DNA from: Pedobacter sandarakinus
Lineage (GTDB): Bacteria; Bacteroidota; Bacteroidia; Sphingobacteriales; Sphingobacteriaceae
Assembly: GCF_026240095.1 (NCBI RefSeq)
Contig: NZ_JAPIVG010000006.1
Coordinates: 159,023 to 223,022, forward strand
Direction of reading: 5' to 3'
DNA length: 64,000 nt
Shown in pieces: positions 1-8,270 of this stretch. Position 1 is the first letter of the stretch. Every line of letters starts with the position of its first letter. The notes beneath the pieces were generated by a model that saw only the letters and a list, made by a program, of their open reading frames with translations, searched no databases and was not told where the DNA came from. Made by a program: the position numbers and the translations under genes.

Positions 1-231
1 GCATCAGATAAGAAAGCTGCTTTCATATCGCTAATAGCGAAATACAACCTTAATAGGGAAGAAATTTTAATTATTGGTGATGATGCGGATAGTGAAATCA
101 AATTTGGACTTGAACTTGGTATTGAAACATTTCTTCTAGATCCGGATGAGCTACACCTTGCTTCCGAAACCACTTACCGTGGTATAAATCTGCGCAAATT
201 AGCCAATGCTGCGGGCCAGGCTAATATATAA
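1..231 (+). CDS. HAD-superfamily hydrolase, C-terminal fragment
   Basis: The window opens inside this gene; 76 codons remain before TAA. The fragment contains GDDADSEIKFGLELG followed by a short hydrophobic strand and LLDPDE, which matches the last catalytic motif of HAD phosphohydrolases, where paired acidic residues hold Mg2+, and the loop after it. The substrate cannot be told from this part. The gene points toward a convergent minus-strand gene, with a hairpin-rich inverted-repeat segment between them. The family assignment is reasonable, the function is open. Confidence 0.6.
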   Translation, partial: ASDKKAAFISLIAKYNLNREEILIIGDDADSEIKFGLELGIETFLLDPDELHLASETTYRGINLRKLANAAGQANI

Positions 232-233
232 AG

Positions 234-425
234 AAAGAGGCTGCATCATCAGTTGAATTTTAATTTCGAAGATGGGCTTTCCAAAAATAGTCGATCACTA
301 TTTTCGAAATTTTTGTCTGTTTGAGCTGGTCTACAACCTTAATGCTATAGACAAGCTTAGCGAACAATCTCCAAAATTAAATCCAGTAATTTCTTTGTAG
401 AAATTACTTTCGACACAGCCTCTTT
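234..425. repeat. 192-bp element with 10-bp terminal inverted repeats and internal hairpins
   Basis: AAAGAGGCTG at 234-243 is the exact reverse complement of CAGCCTCTTT at 416-425. Inside are two further perfect inverted repeats: AAAATAGT/ACTATTTT (284-291/297-304) and AGTAATTTCT/AGAAATTACT (385-394/399-408). No open reading frame fits. It fills the gap between two convergent genes. It may be a MITE-like or IS-derived remnant, or simply a complex bidirectional terminator. No target-site duplication is obvious. Confidence 0.4.
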
Positions 426-429
426 TTAT

Positions 430-1932
430 TTATCCTCTACCACCTCTGGATGGTCTTCCACTTTCAGCGCCCCCACCTCTTTGCTGTGGTGGGGCAGACT
501 CTGTTCTTCTTTGCTCTGATCGTTGTTGCATTTGTTGCTGTGATCTTTGCTGTTGCGCTTGTGCATCTCTTTGCGCTCGTTCTTGTTGCTGTTGTTGGGC
601 CCTTTGCTGTTGCGCTTGCGCATCTCTTTGCGCACGTTCTTGTTGCTGTTGTTGGGCTCTTTGCTGTTGCGCTTGCGCATCTCTTTGCGCACGTTCTTGT
701 TGCTGTTGTTGCGCCTGTTGGCTACGTTGCTGTTGCATTTGTTCAGCACGTTGCGTACGTTGTTGCTCCATCTGCGCCCTTTGCTGATCTGTCTGTTGGC
801 TACGTTGCTGCTGCATTTGCTCAGCACGTTGCGCACGTTGTTGATCCTGGCTTCTATCAGCCTCAGTTGGGTTTCCGTTTATACCATTAGTGTTCCCACG
901 GCTAGCCCTGTCGTTGTTGTTTCTATTATATACATCGCCACGGCTTTGCTGGTTGTTGTCCCTGCTCACATTTCCTTCTGATCTTGCTTGCCCTGTACGG
1001 TTTTCAGTTCTTGATCCGTAACGGTTGTCATTTGTGTTTGCAGATGAGCCAACACTTCCCCGCTGATCTCTGTTAGCGTATCCCTCACTTCTTCCACCTC
1101 TGCTGATACCAGAATTTCCTTGTTCAAATTTCCGTGGCGCTGCGCTACGATTGTCTACCTGGTTACGTTCTGGTCTAGGTCTGTATATAGATACTTCTCG
1201 TCCACCGACGCGACTTGCACCTGGCCTGCTACTTTGTGCATACCGATATACGGTTACATCCCGATTCGTTGCCCGTCTGATATCGTCAATTCGTGGTCCA
1301 CCGTAATAACTCCTTTTATTGTAAACATAGGTATTGTTGATGATGGTAGTATTTCGGATATAAACATTATTCCTTCTATAATCGTATCTCGGAAAACTGT
1401 TGAAATAAATGCTTCGTTGAGGTATAAAATTCCAGCAAAACTCTGGCACTACATACCTGCGGCCGAAACTTAAATTAATGCTAATTGCTGGCGCCATTGG
1501 TGCCCAACCGTAATATCCATCTCCACTTCTCCAATCTACCCAAGCTGGACCCCAGTTGGTATCTGGCAACCAAATCCACTGGCGGTAACTGTTAATTACC
1601 CACCTACCATAATGAAATGGTGCCCATCCCCAATCGTAATTAGATACCCAGGTATTTCCATACTCTGTCATTGCCCATCTTCCGTTAGTGTAATATGGAC
1701 GAAATTCGCCCTGGTTTACATCTGGACGCCAAACGTACCCATATTGCGGATCTTGAATCCACGTTCCGTAAGGGGATAGTTCATCGTAGAAAGTTTGTAA
1801 AGAAACGTTACCGGTACTGTAACCATCGTCCTGGTAATCGTTTTGGTAGTCTTGTGCCCCGACTACAGTTGTGGTTCCGGCAAGGAGCGCAAAAAGCCCC
1901 AGCACAATTGCCGATTTTTTCAGTGTTTTCAT
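430..1932 (-). CDS. secreted DUF6600-like protein with Gln-rich repeat tail
   Basis: 500 aa. Residues 1-26 form a type I signal peptide (hydrophobic core, VGA-Q cleavage). Residues about 45-170 are rich in Tyr, Trp and Gly with repeated blocks such as YGTWIQDPQYGYVW and DWGWAPFHYGRW, typical of the uncharacterised DUF6600 family of Bacteroidota and Proteobacteria. The middle is low-complexity Arg/Asn/Gly. From about residue 355 the chain is almost all Gln, Arg, Glu and Ala and should form a long polar helix; it includes three 19-residue repeats. It is probably periplasmic or surface-exposed. No catalytic motif is visible and the function is unknown. Confidence 0.8.
   Translation of the reverse strand: MKTLKKSAIVLGLFALLAGTTTVVGAQDYQNDYQDDGYSTGNVSLQTFYDELSPYGTWIQDPQYGYVWRPDVNQGEFRPYYTNGRWAMTEYGNTWVSNYDWGWAPFHYGRWVINSYRQWIWLPDTNWGPAWVDWRSGDGYYGWAPMAPAISINLSFGRRYVVPEFCWNFIPQRSIYFNSFPRYDYRRNNVYIRNTTIINNTYVYNKRSYYGGPRIDDIRRATNRDVTVYRYAQSSRPGASRVGGREVSIYRPRPERNQVDNRSAAPRKFEQGNSGISRGGRSEGYANRDQRGSVGSSANTNDNRYGSRTENRTGQARSEGNVSRDNNQQSRGDVYNRNNNDRASRGNTNGINGNPTEADRSQDQQRAQRAEQMQQQRSQQTDQQRAQMEQQRTQRAEQMQQQRSQQAQQQQQERAQRDAQAQQQRAQQQQQERAQRDAQAQQQRAQQQQQERAQRDAQAQQQRSQQQMQQRSEQRRTESAPPQQRGGGAESGRPSRGGRG
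543..712 (-). repeat. 57-bp tandem repeat, about 3 copies, inside the Gln-rich tail
   Basis: The 11-mer GCATCTCTTTG recurs at 563, 620 and 677, exactly 57 bp apart, with nearly identical sequence between. Each unit encodes 19 residues built around QERAQRDAQAQQQRAQ. The period is a multiple of three, so copy-number change keeps the frame. This is an intragenic coding repeat. Confidence 0.85.
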
Positions 1933-2208
1933 TTGTGTGTTTATTTAATAACCTAGTGTGTGTGTATCAATTAGAGCACCAAAATTTTTAAAGGTTTAAT
2001 ATGCTTGCATAGTTTCTAACAATAATGCCAAATCTTGCATTTTTAGGCCTATTTAACTATTTATTAACGTTTTAAACGGGTTTTAATTGTGCAGAAAAGG
2101 AGTCAGTGGGAAATAAAATTTGCTACACCAGTGATTAGAAAAAAGATTATATCGAATGTTATAAGAACTTTAAAACTTAAGTTCTATTTATTCTAGTATT
2201 TTTGCAGG
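1933..2208. other. divergent intergenic region
   Basis: 276 bp between the secreted protein (minus) and the methylase (plus). AT-rich. The only element I can support is a TAnnTTTG match just before the methylase start, listed separately. Confidence 0.5.
2197..2204 (+). promoter_or_regulatory. -7 element TATTTTTG before the RsmI-like gene
   Basis: An exact match to the Bacteroidota -7 consensus TAnnTTTG lies only 4 nt before the ATG at 2209. A transcript from here would be leaderless or nearly so, unless the true promoter is further upstream. No clear -33 TTTG is present at the right distance. Confidence 0.35.
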
Positions 2209-2910
2209 ATGCAAAATGGCACATTATACCTTATCCCTGTTCCCTTGGCTGAAGAGGTAGCACACAAGACTTTTACACCATACTTGGTAGATACTATTAA
2301 CCAGATTGATACCTATATCGTTGAGAATAGTAAAACTGCCCGTAGATTTTTGAAAGAGGCTGGCTTAAAAACGCCACAGAAAGACTTAATAGTACATGAC
2401 TATGGAAAGCATAACCGTACCGATTTAGGTCAATTTTTTGTAGAGTTAGGCCAAGGTAAAGATGTTGGGTTAATGAGTGAAGCTGGTTGTCCGGGTATTG
2501 CAGATCCAGGTGCCGATATTGTTGCAGAGGCCCATAAACGTGGAATTAAGGTGGTTCCGCTAGTAGGTCCAAGTTCTATTCTATTGGCATTAATGGCTTC
2601 TGGATTTAATGGACAAAGTTTTGCTTTCTGGGGATATTTACCCATAGATAAAGAACAACGTACAAAACGAATCAAGGATCTGGATTTATCTGCCAGCAGG
2701 TATAAGCAAACGCAAATATTTATTGAAACACCCTTTCGCAACAACCAGCTTTTTGAAGAAGTTTTAAAAAGCTGCAAACCCAATACGCAAGTTTGTGTGG
2801 CCTGTAACTTAACTAGTGAAGATGAATTTATCAAAACACAGAGCGTATATAATTGGCGAAAGGAAGAAATAGACCTACATAAGAAACCGACTATTTTCTT
2901 ATTGTACTAG
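2209..2910 (+). CDS. RsmI-like SAM-dependent tetrapyrrole-methylase-family methyltransferase
   Basis: 233 aa. It starts GTLYLIPVPLAEE, in place of the usual GxLYxVxTPIGN of RsmI, and keeps the family core: MSEAGCPGIADPGADIV (residues about 85-101, SAM-binding loop) and LVGPSSILLALMASG (about 119-133). RsmI 2'-O-methylates C1402 of 16S rRNA. This protein belongs to a shorter Bacteroidota branch often found beside a true RsmI, so the same substrate is not assured. The SAM-methylase fold is confident, the rRNA target is an inference. Confidence 0.8.
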   Translation: MQNGTLYLIPVPLAEEVAHKTFTPYLVDTINQIDTYIVENSKTARRFLKEAGLKTPQKDLIVHDYGKHNRTDLGQFFVELGQGKDVGLMSEAGCPGIADPGADIVAEAHKRGIKVVPLVGPSSILLALMASGFNGQSFAFWGYLPIDKEQRTKRIKDLDLSASRYKQTQIFIETPFRNNQLFEEVLKSCKPNTQVCVACNLTSEDEFIKTQSVYNWRKEEIDLHKKPTIFLLY

Positions 2911-3209
2911 CTTTAAGGTAAGCTATTAAGTTGTCCGGTTAGTATATTTTTATACCGCCGAGGGTTGCTTTCCATTTTGTATTTAATAACGCTTTCCACA
3001 TTAAGTTAGGCCTATCATCGAGATAACAATTGCTTATTTCAGCAAATTTCCGCTACAAGCATGATTATTTTAACTGAAGATGACTTATAAAATCAGCAAA
3101 GCAGGCGAAGTATTTCCCCACAATTTTTAGTGGAAAACTTGGTTTCCAAAGCCTTTTAATTTCACAAATCCTGATTAGCTTTGCTTCCTTTAAAATTGAA
3201 TAATTTAAT
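2911..3209. other. intergenic region upstream of tex
   Basis: 299 bp, AT-rich, no convincing reading frame. It holds the candidate tex promoter box at 3176-3183. Confidence 0.5.
3176..3183 (+). promoter_or_regulatory. -7 element TAGCTTTG upstream of tex
   Basis: An exact TAnnTTTG match 26 nt before the tex ATG, a normal distance for a short 5' leader. No TTTG stands at the -33 position, so support is partial. Confidence 0.4.
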
Positions 3210-5483
3210 ATGCTAGCCCACCATAAGATCATTTCTGCAGCATTAAAAATTGCAGAAAAGCAGGTTACCGCAACCGTAAATTTATTAGATGAAGGTGCTA
3301 CTGTACCTTTCATTTCTCGTTACCGGAAAGAGGCAACTGGAAGTTTAGATGAAGTTGAAGTTGCCGCAATTAGAGACCGTGTGCTCCAATTACGCGACTT
3401 AGATAAACGCCGTGAGGCCATTTTAAAATCAATGACTGATCTCGGGAAATTAACACCCGAGTTGGAAAAACAATTTAATGAGGCCGAAACCATCGCATTG
3501 CTGGAAGATATTTACCTTCCATTTAAACCTAAACGTAAAACCCGTGCATCGGTAGCAAAAGAAAAGGGCTTGGAACCTTTAGCTTTACAAATATTTGATC
3601 AAAAAAACATCGATCTCTTCATCGAAGGAGATAAGTATATTGATGCAGAGAAAGGTGTAAACTCAGTTGAAGAAGCCCTAGCTGGCGCCAGAGACATCAT
3701 TGCGGAGATGATTTCTGAGAACACCGAAGCACGGACCAAGATGCGCCTGTATTTTCAGGAAAAAGCCATTTTCAAATCTGAAGTTATCAAGGGAAAGGAA
3801 GAGGAAGGCATCAAATACAAAGATTATTTCGACTGGACCGAGCCGGTAAAGTCTGCTGCATCGCATCGCGTACTTGCCATGCGCCGCGGCGAAAAAGAAC
3901 TAATTCTACGTTTAGATGCCATACCACCAGCAGAACACGCATTGGCTATTTTAGAAAACCAATTTATGATCAACAACAATGCGGCAGCTAAACAAGTACA
4001 ACAAGCCTTAGCAGACGGTTACAAACGCTTGTTAGAACCAGCAATGGAAACTGAACTGAGGGTTTTAACCAAACAAAAAGCCGACGAAGAAGCCATTAAA
4101 GTATTTGCAGAGAATGCCCGCCAATTGTTGCTAGCTGCACCAATGGGACAAAAAAATGTGCTGGCAATTGACCCCGGATTTCGTACCGGCTGCAAGGTTG
4201 TTTGCCTCGATAAACAAGGCAAACTTTTAGAAAATACCGCAATTTATCCTCATACTGGACAAGGAAACGTTAAGAACGCTGCTTTCGCTATAGAACAGCT
4301 TTGCGAGAAACATAATGTTGAAGCTATCGCTATTGGAAATGGTACTGCAGGTAGGGAAACAGAAACATTTGTTAGAGGCTTAAACCTACCAGGTGTTAGC
4401 ATCGTAATGGTAAATGAAAGTGGCGCCTCGATCTATTCTGCTTCTGAAGTTGCGAGAGAAGAATTCCCTACTCAAGATATTACGGTCAGGGGCGCAGTTT
4501 CAATCGGTCGCCGATTAATGGATCCGTTGGCAGAATTGGTAAAAATCGATCCAAAATCTATTGGCGTTGGCCAGTACCAGCATGATGTAGACCAGACTAA
4601 ACTGCAAGCAAGTTTAGATGATACGGTTATGAGTGCGGTTAATGCCGTCGGTGTAGAACTAAATACGGCATCAAAGCAAATTCTTGCCTATGTATCAGGA
4701 CTGGGCCCAACTTTGGCGCAAAATATTGTAGACTATAGAAACGCTAATGGTGCCTTTAAAAATCGAGAGAGTTTAAAGAAAGTACCTCGCCTGGGCGATA
4801 AAGCATATGAGCAAGCCGCGGGATTTTTGCGTATCCGCCATGCAGAGAATATTTTGGACACTAGTGGTGTGCATCCCGAACGATATGCTTTGGTAAACAA
4901 AATGGCTTCAGATTTGGGTACTACCGTTGCAAGCTTAGTAAAAGATCCACAATTGCAAAAGCAAATTAAACCGCAGCAATATGTTACCAATGAAATTGGC
5001 CTACCAACCCTAAACGATATTTTAAAGGAATTGGCAAAACCTGGCCGCGACCCGAGAGCGCAATTTGAAGCCTTTAGTTTTACAGACGGCGTTAATGAAA
5101 TTGGAGATTTAAGAATCGGAATGAAATTACCCGGAATCGTAACTAACATCACAAATTTTGGTGCGTTTGTAGATATCGGTGTGCACCAAGATGGCCTGGT
5201 ACACACCAGCCAGCTTGCCAATAGGTTTGTAGCCAACGCAAATGATGTGGTAAAGGTGCATCAAAAAGTTGAAGTAACTGTAATGGAAGTTGATGCATCA
5301 AGAAAACGCATTTCACTATCCATGAAAACTGAAGAAAAAACAAAAGAAAGAAAAGACGATAGGCCGAAAGCTGAATTTAAAACAAAAGCAACTAACGCTA
5401 ACTTTAAAGCCAAACCCGAAAAGAAAGATGCCGATGGTGATTTACAGGAGAAACTAGCAAAGTTAAAAAGCATGTTTAAATAA
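3210..5483 (+). CDS. tex: Tex family RNA-binding transcription accessory protein
   Basis: 757 aa, full family length. Order: N-terminal helical Tex region with FISRYRKEATG (about residues 34-44), a YqgF/RNase H-like domain opening VLAIDPGFRTG at about residue 317, helix-hairpin-helix motifs around ILAYVSGLGPTLAQNIV, and an S1 RNA-binding domain starting LRIGMKLPGIVTNITNFGAF near residue 632. A Lys-rich tail follows. Tex is a conserved cytoplasmic nucleic-acid-binding protein linked to transcription. It is followed by a hairpin shared with the convergent mscS gene. Identification is firm. Confidence 0.95.
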   Translation: MLAHHKIISAALKIAEKQVTATVNLLDEGATVPFISRYRKEATGSLDEVEVAAIRDRVLQLRDLDKRREAILKSMTDLGKLTPELEKQFNEAETIALLEDIYLPFKPKRKTRASVAKEKGLEPLALQIFDQKNIDLFIEGDKYIDAEKGVNSVEEALAGARDIIAEMISENTEARTKMRLYFQEKAIFKSEVIKGKEEEGIKYKDYFDWTEPVKSAASHRVLAMRRGEKELILRLDAIPPAEHALAILENQFMINNNAAAKQVQQALADGYKRLLEPAMETELRVLTKQKADEEAIKVFAENARQLLLAAPMGQKNVLAIDPGFRTGCKVVCLDKQGKLLENTAIYPHTGQGNVKNAAFAIEQLCEKHNVEAIAIGNGTAGRETETFVRGLNLPGVSIVMVNESGASIYSASEVAREEFPTQDITVRGAVSIGRRLMDPLAELVKIDPKSIGVGQYQHDVDQTKLQASLDDTVMSAVNAVGVELNTASKQILAYVSGLGPTLAQNIVDYRNANGAFKNRESLKKVPRLGDKAYEQAAGFLRIRHAENILDTSGVHPERYALVNKMASDLGTTVASLVKDPQLQKQIKPQQYVTNEIGLPTLNDILKELAKPGRDPRAQFEAFSFTDGVNEIGDLRIGMKLPGIVTNITNFGAFVDIGVHQDGLVHTSQLANRFVANANDVVKVHQKVEVTVMEVDASRKRISLSMKTEEKTKERKDDRPKAEFKTKATNANFKAKPEKKDADGDLQEKLAKLKSMFK

Positions 5484-5489
5484 TGTTTC

Positions 5490-5526
5490 GGTGCCTTTTG
5501 CAGGAAGCTATCTTGCAAAAGGCACC
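5490..5526. terminator. hairpin between convergent tex and mscS genes
   Basis: GGTGCCTTTTGCA (5490-5502) pairs perfectly with TGCAAAAGGCACC (5514-5526), an 11-nt loop between. There is no long T-tract on either side, so it is a strong structure in terminator position but not a classic intrinsic terminator. Confidence 0.5.
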
Positions 5527-5539
5527 TGATAATTTGCAG

Positions 5540-6625
5540 TTAGGCCTGAAGGCTGTTAAATTTTTCGCCAGGCGCTATTCGCATTTTAGGCAAGCTTTGC
5601 GGATAATTATTTTGAATGAAAGTAATCATAGCTTCCCGCACGTGGCAGCGCAAATCGAAGGCTTTAGAAGAATTACTGGCGCTCATTAAAAACCTAATTT
5701 CGATTGATCCGTCCTTGTTGGTATCGGTAACTTGTACCACATTTACCCGTTCATCCCAAAGGGGATCATTTTGCAACAAGCGTGTTAGCTCTTGCCTTAG
5801 CGGTTCTATAGGGATTGTATAATCCATATAAAGAAAAACTGTACCCAACAGCTCAGCCGAAACCCTGGTCCAGTTTTGAAACGGTTTCTCTATAAAATAG
5901 GTAATTGGCAATATCAGCCGCCTTTGGTCCCAAATACTAACCACTACATAAGTGAGTGTAATTTCTTCCACTCTTCCCCATTCCCCTTCTACGATAATAA
6001 CATCATCAATTCGAATGGGCTGAGTAAATGCAATTTGAAAGCCAGCCAGGAGATTTCCCAGTGATTTTTGAGCCGCGAAACCAATGATGATACCCCCAAT
6101 ACCTACCCCGGTTAACAGACCAGCACCAATTTTTCGCATGCTTTCGAAACTTAACAAAATAATTGCGGCAGTAATAAGTACAATTAGAGAGACCACAAAT
6201 TTCCTTACAAACTGCAGTTGGGTTCTAATCTTTCGTTCCTTTAGGTTGTTTTCTTTATTGAGATCGTATTTAAGATAGAAGAAATCTTCTAAAACGTTTA
6301 TTAACCTGATTAGGATAAGGGCAAAAGTAGCGGTGAGCGCTATTTCAACACCTTTTTCTAATGGCAATCTTACCGAGGCAGACATCACCATCAGCGATAA
6401 TGAAAAATTAAAAAATAGCAGCGGAATAAATATCCCAACAGGAACTCTTAGGTGTTTGATGGTTGATTTGATGACCACAAAATTCCACCAGCGGGAAAGC
6501 AATAGGAAGGTTTTATGAATTACAAACTTGATAAAAATACCAAATATAACAGCAACGAAGCCGATGATTAGATTTTTAACAAATAAAGGTATGGGGTAAC
6601 CGAAGATATGGTCGAGGTATTGCAT
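5540..6625 (-). CDS. MscS-family mechanosensitive ion channel
   Basis: 361 aa. About four hydrophobic segments in the first half; the pore-lining helix corresponds to GAGLLTGVGIGGIIIGFAAQ, followed by SLGNLLAGFQIAFTQPIRIDD, the signature junction to the MscS beta domain. The C-terminal part is the cytoplasmic vestibule. Such channels open under hypo-osmotic stress and release solutes. It is the convergent partner of tex and lies downstream of trpC on the same strand, 154 bp away, so it is probably separately transcribed. Confidence 0.9.
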   Translation of the reverse strand: MQYLDHIFGYPIPLFVKNLIIGFVAVIFGIFIKFVIHKTFLLLSRWWNFVVIKSTIKHLRVPVGIFIPLLFFNFSLSLMVMSASVRLPLEKGVEIALTATFALILIRLINVLEDFFYLKYDLNKENNLKERKIRTQLQFVRKFVVSLIVLITAAIILLSFESMRKIGAGLLTGVGIGGIIIGFAAQKSLGNLLAGFQIAFTQPIRIDDVIIVEGEWGRVEEITLTYVVVSIWDQRRLILPITYFIEKPFQNWTRVSAELLGTVFLYMDYTIPIEPLRQELTRLLQNDPLWDERVNVVQVTDTNKDGSIEIRFLMSASNSSKAFDLRCHVREAMITFIQNNYPQSLPKMRIAPGEKFNSLQA

Positions 6626-6779
6626 AAACTGAAATTTGTTGGTTAACCAGGTAATTTACCCAGCTTAGTTAACTAACAACCAGCTTTAGCGATTGTTTTC
6701 TAAAAACAATTTGCCGTAGAGTAGTGCCAATGTCAAACAAGAAATGCCCTCAACCGACATACAAATCTACGGCGAATGC

Positions 6780-7601
6780 TTAAATCTTTGCTATAAAATC
6801 CCTTATAGCAACCCCAGGATGCTCAGTTTTCATAAAATTTTCACCAATTAAAAACCCATCAAATCCCGATACTTTTAGTGCTTTAATGGTTTGAGGTGCG
6901 CTGATTGCACTCTCCGAAATCTTAAGAAATTGATTCGGGATCTGGTCTACCAAATCATATGAAGTTTGAATATTAACAGTGAAGTCTGCCAGGTTTCGAT
7001 TGTTCACGCCAATGGCATCTAAGTCTGGGCAGATACTTCTCTCCAATTCCTGCTGGTCATGCACCTCCAATAGTACATTTAAACCAAGGTTTTTTGCAAA
7101 TTTGGCGAAATCGCTAATTTGCTTTGGTGTTAATATTGCGGCGATTAATAAGATAATGTCTGCGCCCCAGGCTTTGGCTTCCAAAATCTGGTATTCGTCT
7201 ATCATAAAATCTTTACGCAACAACGGAATATCGTTCGCAGCCCTGGCAGCGAGCAAATCATCGGTTTTGCCGCCAAAAAAATCGACATCAGTAAGTACCG
7301 AAATAGCAGATGCACCTGCCTGATTGTATGCATAGGTAACTTCAGCTACATCTGCGATGCCGTTAATCAAACCTTTAGACGGCGATCTTCGTTTAAATTC
7401 GGCAATTATTCCCGTCCGATCTTTGGCCAATAGAAATTCCTTAAACGAATATGGTGTTCTTTTAAAATAAACTGCTTTTTCTAAATCTGCTATAGAAATT
7501 AATTGCTTGGCATTTGCAACCTCCTCTTTTTTACGCCCCACTATTTTGTCTAAAATAGTGCCTTCACCTGCTACAGTAGCGTTTGAAAATCCATCGCTCA
7601 T
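6780..7601 (-). CDS. trpC: indole-3-glycerol phosphate synthase
   Basis: 273 aa TIM-barrel enzyme that converts CdRP to indole-3-glycerol phosphate in tryptophan synthesis. Visible motifs: IIAEFKRRSPSKG (catalytic Lys region), SVLTDVDFFGG, LLRKDFMIDEYQI, and IGVNNRNLADF. The N-terminus carries about 15 residues more than typical before ILDKIVGRKKEEV; the ATG at 7601 is the only ATG available. It lies 74 bp after trpG with no trpD between. No trpF, B or A follows; the next gene is mscS. Confidence 0.95.
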   Translation of the reverse strand: MSDGFSNATVAGEGTILDKIVGRKKEEVANAKQLISIADLEKAVYFKRTPYSFKEFLLAKDRTGIIAEFKRRSPSKGLINGIADVAEVTYAYNQAGASAISVLTDVDFFGGKTDDLLAARAANDIPLLRKDFMIDEYQILEAKAWGADIILLIAAILTPKQISDFAKFAKNLGLNVLLEVHDQQELERSICPDLDAIGVNNRNLADFTVNIQTSYDLVDQIPNQFLKISESAISAPQTIKALKVSGFDGFLIGENFMKTEHPGVAIRDFIAKI

Positions 7602-7675
7602 ATCTTGATATCGTTTCTATTAAATTTTAAATTAAGTTTTCTTTCGAATGCTGTTGGTTTTAGGTGTTATCCCCA

Positions 7676-8260
7676 CTAGGCTGTCAACCAATTTTCCATC
7701 ATTTGCTTACCAAATTCGGTAAGTACACTTTCTGGATGAAATTGTACACCACGAACATCTAATGTATCGTGTCTCAAAGCCATAATTTCACTCTTGTGGT
7801 CCTGTGCAGTAATTTTCAAACAAGATGGAAAATTCTCTTTGCTTACTACCCAACTGTGGTATCGCCCAACATTTATAGTTTGCGGACACTCCCAAAATAA
7901 CGGCTCATTTCCATCTACAACTGTTACTGGTGTCGCAATACCATGCATTGGCCTTCCCAAATTTAACAAGGTTCCACCAAAAGCCTCTGCAATGGCCTGT
8001 TGGCCTAAACAAACGCCAAATATACTTTTTGTAGGTGCGTAGGTTTTAATCACGTCTAATAGCAAACCAGCTTCTTCTGGTATACCTGGGCCAGGTGACA
8101 GCAAAATTTTGTCATATAGGGCAACATCTGCAAGTTCGAACTTATCGTTTCTCCAAACAACGGCCTCGTAGCCCACTTCATTTATTAAATGAACCAAATT
8201 GTAGGTAAAACTATCATAGTTGTCAATAACCAGAACCGTTTTTTTATCTCTGTTTTCCAT
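7676..8260 (-). CDS. trpG: anthranilate synthase component II (glutamine amidotransferase)
   Basis: 194 aa from ATG at 8260. It supplies ammonia from glutamine to TrpE. The class I amidotransferase triad is present: Cys in FGVCLGQQAIAEAFGG, and His and Glu in VQFHPESVLTEFG. The N-terminus VLVIDNYDSFTYNLVH is diagnostic. A longer frame reaches 8314 but would overlap trpE; the ATG at 8260 sits 10 nt after the trpE stop and is preferred. PabA also uses this fold, but the trp context favours TrpG. Confidence 0.93.
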   Translation of the reverse strand: MENRDKKTVLVIDNYDSFTYNLVHLINEVGYEAVVWRNDKFELADVALYDKILLSPGPGIPEEAGLLLDVIKTYAPTKSIFGVCLGQQAIAEAFGGTLLNLGRPMHGIATPVTVVDGNEPLFWECPQTINVGRYHSWVVSKENFPSCLKITAQDHKSEIMALRHDTLDVRGVQFHPESVLTEFGKQMMENWLTA

Positions 8261-8270
8261 TATAAATCTT

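Noticed and set aside
543..733. Regular repeats as a possible CRISPR
   Set aside because: Units are contiguous without spacers, 57 bp long and in frame with a protein.
450..981. Long plus-strand frames opposite the Gln-rich tail
   Set aside because: They are Leu/Ala/Val mirror images of the CAG-rich repeat on the minus strand; no homology-like pattern and no start signal.
2911..3313. 82-codon minus-strand frame before tex
   Set aside because: It overlaps the tex start and lacks any pattern; tex N-terminus is well conserved here.
4733..5236. 167-codon frame antisense to tex
   Set aside because: Shadow of the tex coding strand.
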